64,000 nt of DNA from Croceitalea dokdonensis DOKDO 023. GTDB lineage: Bacteria; Bacteroidota; Bacteroidia; Flavobacteriales; Flavobacteriaceae. Below, piece after piece: positions 53,835 to 63,330 of the stretch (position 1 is its first letter; each line of letters begins with the position of its first letter). A program made the translations under genes and the position numbers. The notes below the pieces were generated by a model, which worked only from the letters and a program-made list of their open reading frames with translations, did not search any database and had not been told where the DNA came from. The stretch is from NCBI RefSeq assembly GCF_001306415.1, contig NZ_LDJX01000002.1, positions 1 through 64,000 on the forward strand, given 5' to 3'.

Positions 53835-56800
53835 TTAATCATCCACCAAATTGGGCGCCAACCATTTCCTTGCCATTTCCAAGTCCATTCCTTTTCTATG
53901 GGCATAATCTTTTAACTGGTCTTCTTTAATTTTACCCAACCCAAAATATTTGGCTTCAGGATGTGCAAAATAATAGCCGCTGACACTGGCCGCCGGCCAC
54001 ATAGCCAAACTTTCCGTTAGCTCTACCCCAATATTTTCCTTTACTCGCAACAGTTCCCAAATGGTCAGTTTTTCTAAATGGTCCGGGCAGGCAGGATAAC
54101 CTGGCGCAGGACGGATTCCCCTATATTTCTCATCTATTAAAGCTACATTGTCCAAATCCTCATCAGAAGCGTATCCCCAGTTTTTGGTTCTGACCTCCTT
54201 GTGTAGGTATTCTGCAAAAGCTTCGGCCAACCTGTCTGCCAAGGCTTTTACCATTATGGCATTATAATCATCGTGCTTCCTCTCAAATTCATTTGCCAGT
54301 TCCTTGGTCCCAAATCCGGCCGATACGCAAAAACACCCGATATAGTCTTGAATACTACTTTCTTTTGGGGCGATGAAATCTGCCAATGCGATATTGGGCA
54401 CACCTTCCCGTTTTTTGAGCTGTTGACGGAGAGTGCGAAAAACAGCCGCCTCTAAATCTCCCCCCAAGGGGGAGACTTCAATATCATCATCATTTACCTG
54501 ATTTGCCGGGAACAACCCAAAAACGGCCTTGCCCATTAACAATTTTTCACTCAAAACTTTTTTCAGTAAGGCCTGGGCATCATCAAATAATTCTGTGGCT
54601 TGTGCACCAACGATAGCATCCTTTAGGATTTCAGGATATCTGCCATGCAAATCCCAAGAACGGAAAAAAGGGGTCCAATCTATATAATCGGTTAGCTGGG
54701 ATAGGTCAAAATCGTTCCATATTTGTACGCCAAGTTCCTTGGGTTTTTTGATATCCTCTTCTTTAAAATCAATACTGTGCTTATTCGCTCTTGCCTGCGA
54801 CAAGGTCAGGTATTCTTTTTGTTTGGTTCGGTTCAGGAACTTCTCACGAAAGCTGTCATAATCTAATTTAATGTTCTCTTTATAGGTATCCGAGGTTTCT
54901 TTTTGTAACAAATCCCCAACCACGGTCACCGCTCTTGAGGCATCGTTCACATGCACTACGGCCTGACTATAGGCCGGGGCTATCTTTACGGCCGTATGCG
55001 CCTTGCTGGTGGTCGCACCCCCAATCAGCAGGGGAACTTTAAAGTCTTGGCGTTCCATCTCCTTGGCCAAAAAGACCATTTCGTCAAGGGAGGGCGTAAT
55101 CAATCCGCTCAAGCCAATGATATCCACTTTTTCTTCAATGGCCTTATTGATGATCTTTTCTGGGGGCACCATCACGCCCAAATCCACAATCTCATAATTG
55201 TTACATGCTAAAACGACGGAAACAATATTCTTTCCAATATCATGGACATCTCCCTTTACCGTGGCCATTAGAATTTTACCGGCAGAAGCCCCCCCCGCCC
55301 CCAAAGGGGGAGCTTGAAGCTCTTTGAGGATTACATCAAAAACTCCTTCAAGATTGCCCAAAACTTCATCATTCGTGAATCTAATTACCCGATACCCTTG
55401 TTGCTCAAGCCATTGTGTTCGCTCAGCATCGCTTTTTTTATTATCAGGTAGTTGGTGAATGCTTCCATCCACCTCAATGATCAAATTTTTCTTCAGGCAT
55501 ATAAAATCAGCAATAAACTCACCGATGATATGCTGACGACGAAATTTATATCCATCCAAATTTTTGACGCTAAGGGCACTCCAAAGTAGTTGTTCAGCCT
55601 TTGTGGGTTGGCTTCGCATCTTTCTCGCGTGCTCTTTCAATAATCCGTATAACACCGGATTTGCAGTCTCCCAGTATTGCTCCCCTTTTGGGGGCTGGGG
55701 GGCTTTTTTCGCTTCCTCAATGAAGGGCTCCAAGTAGGCGACAGCCTTTTTCATCACGCGGGCAGATTTCACTACTTGCGGCAAAAACATTTTTCCACTC
55801 CCGAACAAATCTCCCACCACGTTCATTCCGATCATGAGGTTGCCCTCAATCACTTCAATGGGTTGCTTTGCCGCCAATCTCGCCTCCTCAACGTCTTGGA
55901 TAATGTACTGGTCTATCCCTTTGACCAAGGCCCTGGTTATTCTGTTTTGTAAAGGTTCCACTCGCCAAGAGAGGTCAATGGTGCTTTCCCTGGCCTTGCC
56001 CTGAAAGGTCTCGGCAAATTCCAGCAGCCGTTCCGTAGCATCATCCCTTCGGTTTAAAATCACGTCTTCCACATGTTCCAGGAGATCTTTGGGAATGTCA
56101 TCATAGACCTCCAACAATGTTGGATTCACAATACCCATGTTCATGCCAACTTTAATGGCATGGTATAGAAAAACGGAATGCATGGCCTCACGAACCGGGT
56201 TATTGCCCCTAAAGGAAAAAGACACATTGCTTACGCCCCCACTTACACTGCAATACGGCAGGTTCTCACGCACCCATTTGGTGCCCTCAATAAAATCCAG
56301 CGCATTGCGCTTGTGCTCGTCCATTCCCGTTGCCACCGGGAAAATATTAAGGTCAAAAATGATGTCCTCTGGGGGGAATTTTACGATATCCACCAATATA
56401 CGGTAAGACCGGGTTGCAATTTCCTTTCTACGCTCTAGGTTATCTGCCTGCCCCACCTCATCAAAGGCCATCACAATCATGGCTGCCCCATAGCGCTTAA
56501 TGAGTTTGGCCTGACGGATAAATTCTGCCTCCCCTTCTTTTAGGCTAATGGAATTTACCACACATTTGCCCTGAACCACCTGTAGGCCCGCCTCTATGAT
56601 TTCCCATTTTGAGGAATCTATCATAATGGGTACCCTAGAAATATCGGGCTCTGCCACAATCAAATTCAAGAACTTGACCATGGCTTCCTTACCGTCTATC
56701 AACCCATCGTCCATATTGATGTCGATGATTTGGGCGCCATTCTCCACCTGTTCCCGCGCTACGGACAAAGCCTCCTCAAACCTTTCTTCCTTAATCAAAC

Positions 56801-56960
56801 GAAGGAATTTTTTGGAACCCGCCACATTGGTGCGCTCACCAACATTGACGAAATTGCTCTCCGGAGTGATGACCAATGGTTCTAGTCCACTTAACTTTAA
56901 GTATCTAAATGTTTGTTGTCGGTTGTTGTTTGCCGGTATATGTGAATTGCCTTGAGTCAT
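53835..56960 (-). CDS. metH: Methionine synthase MetH (pterin/B12/activation domains) with inserted DUF559 domain
   Basis: Cobalamin-dependent methionine synthase without the homocysteine domain, which is the separate gene at 57341. Order: pterin-binding domain (~20-290; [20 protein letters not shown]), B12 cap (~310-420), an in-frame foreign block (~421-562), B12-binding domain ([12 protein letters not shown], cobalt-ligand His574), and SAM-dependent activation domain ([20 protein letters not shown]). The foreign block encodes a DUF559 endonuclease-like domain ([32 protein letters not shown]) in the linker before the B12 domain. The ATG at 56960 overlaps the TGA of the S23 gene. 1041 residues. 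Confidence 0.93.
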   Translation of the reverse strand: MTQGNSHIPANNNRQQTFRYLKLSGLEPLVITPESNFVNVGERTNVAGSKKFLRLIKEERFEEALSVAREQVENGAQIIDINMDDGLIDGKEAMVKFLNLIVAEPDISRVPIMIDSSKWEIIEAGLQVVQGKCVVNSISLKEGEAEFIRQAKLIKRYGAAMIVMAFDEVGQADNLERRKEIATRSYRILVDIVKFPPEDIIFDLNIFPVATGMDEHKRNALDFIEGTKWVRENLPYCSVSGGVSNVSFSFRGNNPVREAMHSVFLYHAIKVGMNMGIVNPTLLEVYDDIPKDLLEHVEDVILNRRDDATERLLEFAETFQGKARESTIDLSWRVEPLQNRITRALVKGIDQYIIQDVEEARLAAKQPIEVIEGNLMIGMNVVGDLFGSGKMFLPQVVKSARVMKKAVAYLEPFIEEAKKAPQPPKGEQYWETANPVLYGLLKEHARKMRSQPTKAEQLLWSALSVKNLDGYKFRRQHIIGEFIADFICLKKNLIIEVDGSIHQLPDNKKSDAERTQWLEQQGYRVIRFTNDEVLGNLEGVFDVILKELQAPPLGAGGASAGKILMATVKGDVHDIGKNIVSVVLACNNYEIVDLGVMVPPEKIINKAIEEKVDIIGLSGLITPSLDEMVFLAKEMERQDFKVPLLIGGATTSKAHTAVKIAPAYSQAVVHVNDASRAVTVVGDLLQKETSDTYKENIKLDYDSFREKFLNRTKQKEYLTLSQARANKHSIDFKEEDIKKPKELGVQIWNDFDLSQLTDYIDWTPFFRSWDLHGRYPEILKDAIVGAQATELFDDAQALLKKVLSEKLLMGKAVFGLFPANQVNDDDIEVSPLGGDLEAAVFRTLRQQLKKREGVPNIALADFIAPKESSIQDYIGCFCVSAGFGTKELANEFERKHDDYNAIMVKALADRLAEAFAEYLHKEVRTKNWGYASDEDLDNVALIDEKYRGIRPAPGYPACPDHLEKLTIWELLRVKENIGVELTESLAMWPAASVSGYYFAHPEAKYFGLGKIKEDQLKDYAHRKGMDLEMARKWLAPNLVDD
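54457..54475. repeat. Short palindrome inside metH, related to the insertion ends
   Basis: TCTCCCCCCAAGGGGGAGA, a near-perfect palindrome, is read in frame as part of [12 protein letters not shown]. It shares its core with the terminal repeats of the DUF559 block and is absent from the family consensus as I know it, so it is probably a minimal copy or remnant of the same element. Confidence 0.6.
55287..55704 (-). mobile_element. In-frame DUF559-encoding element in metH
   Basis: A ~418-base block bounded by imperfect terminal inverted repeats of about 26 bases (55287-55313 and 55679-55704), each beginning AGCCCCCC and ending GGGGAGC when read inward. It has no start or stop codon of its own, keeps the metH frame and adds about 140 codons. 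It encodes a DUF559 (Vsr/PD-(D/E)XK-like) domain with Asp in IADF and Glu-Val-Asp in IIEVDG retained. No intein splice-site residues (N-terminal Cys/Ser, C-terminal His-Asn) are at its borders. No transposase is present. Confidence 0.8.
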
Positions 56961-57316
56961 CAATTATTCTTTTTGTAATATTTGATGAATCCGTTAATGA
57001 GTTTTTTACATTTTAATATCTGTTTGAATTGCTTATCAAAATCTTCCTTTTTCAGGTATCCTTGATCTAAAGCAATGAACAATTGGGTTTCCAATTCATA
57101 CAAAGACCCACGAGAAATATGCAAAAACCGGATGGTATCGGCAGAGGTTCTTCTACCACAGCCTTCGGCAATATTAGATGGAATAGAAACAGCACATCTA
57201 CATATCTGACTCGTCAATCCATACATTTCTTCCTTTGGGAAAGCTTTTGATATCTGATAAACATCATTTACCAAAACTCTAGCCTCTTTCCAAACCTCCA
57301 ACTCAGTATATTCCAT
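56960..57316 (-). CDS. S23-type four-helix bundle protein
   Basis: A 118-residue protein of the 23S rRNA intervening-sequence (S23/IVP) family, starting [20 protein letters not shown], with [20 protein letters not shown] and [12 protein letters not shown]. Such proteins pack as pentamers of four-helix bundles; their function is unknown and their genes are mobile, often inside rRNA genes. Here it sits between the two halves of methionine synthase, joined to the second half by TGATG (one-base overlap). Confidence 0.92.
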   Translation of the reverse strand: MEYTELEVWKEARVLVNDVYQISKAFPKEEMYGLTSQICRCAVSIPSNIAEGCGRRTSADTIRFLHISRGSLYELETQLFIALDQGYLKKEDFDKQFKQILKCKKLINGFIKYYKKNN

Positions 57317-57340
57317 TTATTTATAATTTAATGACAACTA

Positions 57341-58342
57341 TCAACCGAAAACTGTCAACTCCCTCGGGTTATATTGCTTTACCAAGTTGGCAATCGCTTT
57401 GATATGCTCTGGGGTAGTACCACAGCAACCACCTATAATATTTACCAATCCTTTTTCTAGATATTCTTTAATCTGGGAAGCCATTTGCTCTGGTGTTTCA
57501 TCGTATTCGCCAAAGGCATTTGGCAACCCCGCATTGGGATGGGCAGATGTAAAAAAATGGGATTTTGCCGAAATCACCTCTAAATGGGGAGTCAACTGCT
57601 TTGCACCCAGGGCACAATTAAATCCCACAGAAAGTATAGGTATATGGGAGACTGAAATTAAAAAAGCCTCAGCGGTCTGCCCTGACAAAGTTCTACCCGA
57701 GGCATCGGTTATCGTACCGCTTACCATGATAGGCACTTCTATATCACGTTCCTCCTTAACCTCTTCGATGGCAAAAAGGGCCGCCTTTGCATTTAAAGTA
57801 TCGAAAATGGTCTCTACCAACAAAATGTCTGCACCACCATCCAACAAGGCCTCTACCTGCTGTTTATAGGCCACACGCAGCTCATCGAAGGAAATTGCAC
57901 GAAATCCAGGGTCGTTAACATCAGGGGACATACTTGCAGTTTTGTTGGTAGGACCAATACTACCTGCCACAAAACGCGGTTTTTGGGGTTCCTTATCCGT
58001 AAACGACTGGGCTACTTGCTTGGCAATTCGGGCGGACTCATAATTCAACTCATAGACCAAATCCTCCATATGGTAATCTGCCATGGCAACGGTCGTTCCC
58101 GAAAAAGTATTCGTCTCCACGATATCAGCCCCTGCTGCAAAATATTTTCGGTGTACCTCAGCTATGGCTTCGGGCTGGGTCAACGACAACAAATCGTTGT
58201 TGCCCTGCAGTGGCGAAGGCCAGTCTTTAAAACGTTCGCCCCGAAAGTCCTCCTCGGTGAACTTGTAGCGCTGCAGCATAGTGCCCATGGCACCGTCCAA
58301 TACTAAAATCCGTTCTTGCAGTATTTCCTCAATTTTTGTCAT
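57341..58342 (-). CDS. metH: Homocysteine S-methyltransferase domain (MetH N-terminal half)
   Basis: The 333-residue homocysteine-binding TIM barrel of methionine synthase as a separate protein. Start [20 protein letters not shown]; zinc-ligand cysteines in [12 protein letters not shown] and [11 protein letters not shown]. Together with the gene at 53835 it makes a complete split MetH, the usual arrangement in Bacteroidota. The SAM-I riboswitch lies upstream of it. Confidence 0.95.
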   Translation of the reverse strand: MTKIEEILQERILVLDGAMGTMLQRYKFTEEDFRGERFKDWPSPLQGNNDLLSLTQPEAIAEVHRKYFAAGADIVETNTFSGTTVAMADYHMEDLVYELNYESARIAKQVAQSFTDKEPQKPRFVAGSIGPTNKTASMSPDVNDPGFRAISFDELRVAYKQQVEALLDGGADILLVETIFDTLNAKAALFAIEEVKEERDIEVPIMVSGTITDASGRTLSGQTAEAFLISVSHIPILSVGFNCALGAKQLTPHLEVISAKSHFFTSAHPNAGLPNAFGEYDETPEQMASQIKEYLEKGLVNIIGGCCGTTPEHIKAIANLVKQYNPRELTVFG

Positions 58343-58416
58343 ACACTTATCTTTCCCTTATAGGGTTTATAAACAGGAGCTATCAAGTAAAGTGAAAAAG
58401 AGGTCTATTCTTTTTT

Positions 58417-58560
58417 GTTATCCTTCCCAAATAAAGGTTCGCTAGAACCGTTGGTTCCCCAAAGTTGTTTTGGAGTGGGTAGAATGTAGCACCTTCTCTG
58501 TATGGAACAGCAGGTTGCTAAGGCTTCAAAGGGTCTAATCCCTCCACCTTTCTTGATAAC
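58417..58560 (-). ncRNA. SAM-I (S-box) riboswitch
   Basis: On the minus strand the sequence opens with ttatcaagaaaggtggaggg, then ccttagcaacctg, the conserved S-box core including the k-turn region and GCAACC. The P1 helix closes with GTTATC at the 5' end pairing to GGATAAC at 58417-58423. It ends 74 bases before the homocysteine-methyltransferase ATG, so SAM binding would regulate metH synthesis (and possibly metF). I see no clear U-tract terminator after P1, so control could be translational; a small stem, CCCTATAAGGG, lies near the start codon. Confidence 0.9.
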
Positions 58561-58751
58561 TTCAATTTTTAAAAGAACTAGAACAAAGAAAGTACACCGT
58601 GATGTTTAAAACAAATTATCCCTTGTTTTTTTACAACGTCCAAGAAAGTAAAACCCCCTGACCTCTAACAATCAAGGGATTTAGAGCTAACTAAAATAAA
58701 TCTACTTCTAACAAGCTTTATGGCCCATTACGGTTTAACGTACCTTAACAC
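58561..58751. other. Gap between riboswitch and FNR-like gene
   Basis: 191 bases with only weak inverted repeats (for example around 58652-58680). It should contain the metH promoter on the minus strand, but no exact TAnnTTTG was found. Confidence 0.4.
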
Positions 58752-59813
58752 TCATAAAATACTTTGCACCACTTCTTTCTTGGCCTCCTTCCTAGTACCG
58801 TCAAAACCCTGCACTCCCCCAACTGTGGTATACTTCATTAGGTAACGCTTATTGGGATGGATGATTTTATATGCGTATTGGCACATCACCGCTGCCTCAT
58901 GAAATCCAGATAATATCAGTTTTAGTTTTCCTTCGTAGGTATTGACATCGCCTATGGCAAATACCCCTGGAATGTTGGTTTGGTAATCTTTGGCATTATT
59001 TACCTTAATAGCATTTTTCTCAATGTCTAGCCCCCAATTCCCAATTGGCCCCAGTTTTGGCGAAAGGCCAAATAAGGGGATAAAGGCATCTACTTCTAGG
59101 TAGGTATCCTCTTTTTCCCTGTCGTTGTGCTGCACTACCACCCCACTTAGGATATCATGGCCATGGAGTGCCGTTATCTGGGCTTGGGTGAGTAATTTAA
59201 TCTTGCCCAGTTTGGCCAATTCAGCAGCTTTCTCTACAGAATCCAAGGCTCCCCTAAACTCATCTCTACGATGTACCAGTGTTACCTCACTAGCCACATC
59301 GGCCAGAAATATTGCCCAGTCAAGAGCGGAATCCCCACCGCCGGCGATGACTACTTTTTTATTCCGATAGGCTTCTGGGTCCTTGATGATGTAGGCTACT
59401 CCCTTGTCTTCATAATCCCTAATATTTACAATGGCTGGTTTCCGGGGCTCAAAAGAGCCAAGACCGCCAGCGATGACCACGACTTTGGCATGATGGGCAG
59501 TGCCGTGATTGGTAGTCACGATAAAAGAACCGTCTGCCTGTTTCTCCAATGTTTCAGCCCGTTCCCCCAGCGTGTAACCTGCTTCGAAGGGTTTTATCTG
59601 TTCCAAAAGACGCGCTACCAAGTCACCTGCCAGTATTTCGGGATATGCTGGTATATCATAAATCGGCTTCTTTGGATAAATCTCAGAACATTGCCCGCCA
59701 GCTTGTGGAAGCGCGTCAATCAAATGGCATTTTAGTTTCAACAAGCCCGCTTCGAATACGGTAAATAATCCTGTTGGGCCTGCCCCAATAATCAAAATAT
59801 CCGTTGTAATCAT
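58752..59813 (-). CDS. FNR-like NAD(P)/FAD oxidoreductase
   Basis: A 353-residue flavoprotein of the thioredoxin-reductase-like ferredoxin/flavodoxin-NADP reductase group (YumC type). FAD motif ILIIGAGPTGLFTVFEAGLL, NAD(P) motif VIAGGGDSALDWAIFL and C-terminal GVFAIGDVNTYEGKLKLI. It lacks the CxxC redox pair of thioredoxin reductase. In this operon it probably supplies reduced ferredoxin to the siroheme reductase. Confidence 0.92.
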   Translation of the reverse strand: MITTDILIIGAGPTGLFTVFEAGLLKLKCHLIDALPQAGGQCSEIYPKKPIYDIPAYPEILAGDLVARLLEQIKPFEAGYTLGERAETLEKQADGSFIVTTNHGTAHHAKVVVIAGGLGSFEPRKPAIVNIRDYEDKGVAYIIKDPEAYRNKKVVIAGGGDSALDWAIFLADVASEVTLVHRRDEFRGALDSVEKAAELAKLGKIKLLTQAQITALHGHDILSGVVVQHNDREKEDTYLEVDAFIPLFGLSPKLGPIGNWGLDIEKNAIKVNNAKDYQTNIPGVFAIGDVNTYEGKLKLILSGFHEAAVMCQYAYKIIHPNKRYLMKYTTVGGVQGFDGTRKEAKKEVVQSIL

Positions 59814-59823
59814 GCTTTCTTTG

Positions 59824-60402
59824 TTAATTGCTATTTACCAAGTTTTCTGTTATTTCGTTCATTTTATCCACTTTTTGTTCAAAATCCCCCTTAATCGTTT
59901 TTCTATAGGAATTCAGGTTAAGCACCATTTTGTTGATATCATCTGGGATTACCTCCTCAAAGAACTGACGAAGCCTTTTTGCCGTAGTTGGGGATTTTCC
60001 ATTGGTGGAGATCGCAACTTTTACATTCCCCTTGGTGACGATACCTCCCATGTAAAAATCGCATAACGGTGGGTTATCTGCCACATTTACCAGTTTATGC
60101 TTTTTTCTACAATCACGATAAACAGTTTCATTTACGGCCGGAACATCCGTGGTGGCAATCACCAACTGTTTTCCCTTTAAATACTTTCTTCGGTATTTCT
60201 TTAATTTCACTTTGGCCCCAATCCTTTTGGCCACCTCCAAGGTTGATTTCCTTATCATTGGCGTTACAATGGTGACGCTAGCATCTGGACTGGATTTAGC
60301 GAGAAAGCGCAACTTCTCTTCTGCAACATAACCTCCGCCAACGAGCAAAACCTCCAATTGAACGGTTTTTAAAAAAATGGGATATAGATTGTTTCTTTCC
60401 AT
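59824..60402 (-). CDS. Precorrin-2 dehydrogenase/ferrochelatase (Met8/CysG-N type)
   Basis: A 192-residue siroheme-synthase N-terminal-type protein with the Rossmann motif VLLVGGGYVAEEKL, VIATTDVPAVN and the active-site segment NPPLCDFYMGG. It oxidises precorrin-2 to sirohydrochlorin and probably inserts iron. CysG's other half is the adjacent cobA gene, so siroheme synthesis is split over two proteins. Overlaps cobA by one base. Confidence 0.93.
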   Translation of the reverse strand: MERNNLYPIFLKTVQLEVLLVGGGYVAEEKLRFLAKSSPDASVTIVTPMIRKSTLEVAKRIGAKVKLKKYRRKYLKGKQLVIATTDVPAVNETVYRDCRKKHKLVNVADNPPLCDFYMGGIVTKGNVKVAISTNGKSPTTAKRLRQFFEEVIPDDINKMVLNLNSYRKTIKGDFEQKVDKMNEITENLVNSN

Positions 60403-61169
60403 TAGGCCGTAACTTTTGCGCGTTGGTACTTTTGCTGAATATTGCTTAATTGGTTCCTGTGCCGTACAACCTCACCTATAACAATAATGGCCGGGTTGGT
60501 CAATTGCTTTTTCCTTACTACCTCCCCTAAGGTGGCTATGGTGCCCACACCTATTTTTTCCCTTTCCGTAGTACCCTCTTGGATGATGGCCACTGGCATA
60601 TCTGCTTTGTCCTGCTCTTTAAAGAGCCCAACGATTTCTGCCAGTTTGGACATCCCCATTAGAATAACCACCGTTGCATTTGATTTTGCAGCTAGGGCGA
60701 TATCCTTTGACAACGTATGGCTCTTTGTGGTTCCGGTAATTACCCAGAAACTCTCTGCGGAACCTCTCTTTGTCACTGGTATATTTTGGGAAGCCGGAAC
60801 GGCCAATGAGGAGGAAATTCCCGGCACCATAGCTACCGCTATCCCAAATGATGCAGCATATTCCATCTCCTCCGCACCCCTTCCAAAAACAAAGGCATCC
60901 CCCCCTTTTAACCGAATCACATTTTTGCCCTGCAAGGCTTTAAGAACGATTAATTCATTTATCTGATCCTGCTGGTACGTACAGCAACCTTTCCGTTTTC
61001 CGACAAAAATGAGCTCTGCATTTTTGGCAAAACACAATAATTCCTTGTTCACCAAGGCATCATACAACACCACCTCCGCAGCTTGTAAGGCCCTTACCCC
61101 TTTGATGGTTATCAATTCTGCATCGCCAGGTCCTGCCCCAACTACCGTAAATTTTCCGCTATTATACAT
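60402..61169 (-). CDS. cobA: Uroporphyrinogen-III C-methyltransferase
   Basis: SUMT, making precorrin-2 from uroporphyrinogen III. GxGxGD-type start FTVVGAGPGDAELITIKGVR, RLKGGDAFVFGRGAEE and VPGISSSLAVPA are diagnostic. The frame is open to 61223; the ATG at 61169 gives a 255-residue protein of normal length and overlaps the reductase gene by 8 bases, indicating coupling. Confidence 0.95.
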   Translation of the reverse strand: MYNSGKFTVVGAGPGDAELITIKGVRALQAAEVVLYDALVNKELLCFAKNAELIFVGKRKGCCTYQQDQINELIVLKALQGKNVIRLKGGDAFVFGRGAEEMEYAASFGIAVAMVPGISSSLAVPASQNIPVTKRGSAESFWVITGTTKSHTLSKDIALAAKSNATVVILMGMSKLAEIVGLFKEQDKADMPVAIIQEGTTEREKIGVGTIATLGEVVRKKQLTNPAIIVIGEVVRHRNQLSNIQQKYQRAKVTA

Positions 61170-63252
61170 GGGCCAACTCTGATTGTCTGAAAGATTGCAA
61201 CTGCTCAAGAACCATTTTGGCATCGTCTACATAGGTTTTGGCAAAATCTTTGGAAGGTCTGCTTTTATTTAACTGTAGGACGATGTCCGAAAGGGAGCCG
61301 GTAAACTGAATCCTTCCACTATCAACAAATAGACGATCAAAATCCTTTAGGATACTGGCGTGCGTATTGGTCTTAGTGTGCTCCGCAGTAAGTAATGCCT
61401 TGGCAGAGTTCACCATGGACTGGTAGGCATAATAGATACTTGCCGCCCATTTTTCTTCCTGTAAAGCCTCTTGGGCATGCCCAATCTTTTCTTGGCTCTC
61501 CAAAAATAAGGTCGCAATTAGATCTACCATGACACCAGCACATTCACCTATACCAATTTCCTTCTTGTATTTTTCAGAATTTCCCCAATCAATAAAGTCG
61601 TCTTGGACAAGATTATCCGTGATCGTTAGCGGCTTTAAAAAGTTATAGAAATACTGCTCTCCCTTTGCTTGGTAATAGGCCTCAAAAAGCAGTCCGTTGC
61701 CATTGACTTCATAGTCATCCAATATCAACCTAAGGGCTTGTGGACCTCGTTTGCTTGGAATCTTTACGACTTTATCCGCAAAACGTGCTTTTCCATTACC
61801 AAAATTACCTCCCCCTAAAAGTACTTGTAGCGCAGGAGCCACCAATTTTTCCTTTGTCCTGATGCTCATGCCTTGAAATCCGATATGAGCCATATTGTGT
61901 TGGCCGCAAGCATTCATACAACCACTTATTTTTATGACCACATCTGGATTGTTAACATACTGTGGGTATTCTGCCTTAATCACCCGTTCCAGTTCCTTGG
62001 CAATACCAGTACTGCTCGCAATTCCTAAATTACAAGTATCCGTTCCTGGACATGCCGTAATATCCAAGGCCTTGTTATAACCAGCTTCGGCAAACCCCAA
62101 TTTGGAAAGTTCTTGGTAGAAAAACGGCACCAACCCAACTCTTACATGCGGAATTAGAATATTCTGACGTAGGGAAAGACGGATTTCTGCTGCGGCATAC
62201 TTTTGGACCAAATTGGCCAACAACCGTGCTTTATCCGTATAAAAGTCTCCCAGCAATACTTTAATGCCAATAGCAACAAAACCATCTTGTTTTTGTGCCA
62301 CCAGATTGGTGGACTTCCATTGATTAAAGGCGGCCGGATCGTTAATCTTAACTACAGGAATAGGGATTTGGGCTATTTTAGGTTTAGGATAAGATTGGTA
62401 ATCAATAGGATACACAAACTGCTCTAGGGCATGTTCTTCTTCTTTTAAAAGCGCTTTGAAACCGTCTACGCCCAAATCCTTTACCAAAAACTTTAACCTT
62501 GCCTTTGCCCTGCTCTTGCGTTCCCCGTAGCGATCAAAAACCCGGATGACGCCTTCCATTAGCGGAATGATCTTATCGGTTGGAAGAAAGGTATACAATA
62601 CATCTGCATGCCTTGGCTGTGATCCCAATCCGCCGGCAAGCATCACCTTAAAACCACGTTTCCCATTTTCCATTTTGGCAATAAAACCCAGATCGTGCAT
62701 GTACGAAAGACCAGTATCGGCAGCCGTAGCTGAAAATGAAACCTTGAATTTTCTCCCCATTTCTTGCCCTATAGGATTGCGCAAAAAATACTCGAATACA
62801 GCTTGGGCATATGGGGACACATCGAAAGGTTCGTTGGGGTCAATTCCGGCCGTTTCAGAAGCAGTAACGTTTCGAACTGTGTTTCCGCAGGCCTCTCTGA
62901 GGGTGACTTCATCTTTCTCTAACTGCGCCCAAAGTTCTGGGGTTCTTTCCAGGTCGACATAATGAATCTGAATATCTTGACGAGTGGTAATATGAAGTCG
63001 CCCTGTTGAATATTCATCGGCCACATCTGCGATTCGAAGCAATTGCTTTGAAGTGACCTTGCCATAAGGAAGCTTTATCCGAATCATTTGAACCCCCTGC
63101 TGTCGTTGACCATAAACTCCCCTTGCCAAACGAAGACTTCTGAATTTCTCGTCGTCAATAGTACCATTCTTGAACTTCTGAATTTTTTGTTCCAATTCAA
63201 GGATGTCTTTCTCAACTACTGGATTCTCTATTTCCGTTCTAAAACTTTTCAT
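61162..63252 (-). CDS. Siroheme-dependent nitrite/sulfite reductase with HEPN tail
   Basis: A 696-residue ferredoxin-type siroheme reductase. Two repeats of ferredoxin-like/siroheme domains include IHITTRQDIQIHYV and LRQNILIPHV; the [4Fe-4S]-siroheme cysteines are Cys401, Cys407, Cys445 and Cys449 (ACPGTDTCN, CMNACGQHN). After ~560 comes a helical HEPN-like domain (EKWAASIYYAYQSMVNSAKA, TNTHASILKDFDRLFV) not found in the classic enzymes. Context (cysN, siroheme genes) favours sulfite as the physiological substrate, but nitrite cannot be excluded. Confidence 0.93.
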   Translation of the reverse strand: MKSFRTEIENPVVEKDILELEQKIQKFKNGTIDDEKFRSLRLARGVYGQRQQGVQMIRIKLPYGKVTSKQLLRIADVADEYSTGRLHITTRQDIQIHYVDLERTPELWAQLEKDEVTLREACGNTVRNVTASETAGIDPNEPFDVSPYAQAVFEYFLRNPIGQEMGRKFKVSFSATAADTGLSYMHDLGFIAKMENGKRGFKVMLAGGLGSQPRHADVLYTFLPTDKIIPLMEGVIRVFDRYGERKSRAKARLKFLVKDLGVDGFKALLKEEEHALEQFVYPIDYQSYPKPKIAQIPIPVVKINDPAAFNQWKSTNLVAQKQDGFVAIGIKVLLGDFYTDKARLLANLVQKYAAAEIRLSLRQNILIPHVRVGLVPFFYQELSKLGFAEAGYNKALDITACPGTDTCNLGIASSTGIAKELERVIKAEYPQYVNNPDVVIKISGCMNACGQHNMAHIGFQGMSIRTKEKLVAPALQVLLGGGNFGNGKARFADKVVKIPSKRGPQALRLILDDYEVNGNGLLFEAYYQAKGEQYFYNFLKPLTITDNLVQDDFIDWGNSEKYKKEIGIGECAGVMVDLIATLFLESQEKIGHAQEALQEEKWAASIYYAYQSMVNSAKALLTAEHTKTNTHASILKDFDRLFVDSGRIQFTGSLSDIVLQLNKSRPSKDFAKTYVDDAKMVLEQLQSFRQSELAHV

Positions 63253-63330
63253 TATTCTATTTATCCTATCTTTTTAGTAGATTTTATTGCAACAAAATGT
63301 TCCTCATAAGACCCATTTTGATTCTGCTAT

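Noticed and set aside
55287-55704. Intein in MetH
   Set aside because: No Cys/Ser at the N border, no His-Asn plus Cys/Ser/Thr at the C border and no splicing blocks; the borders are inverted repeats instead.
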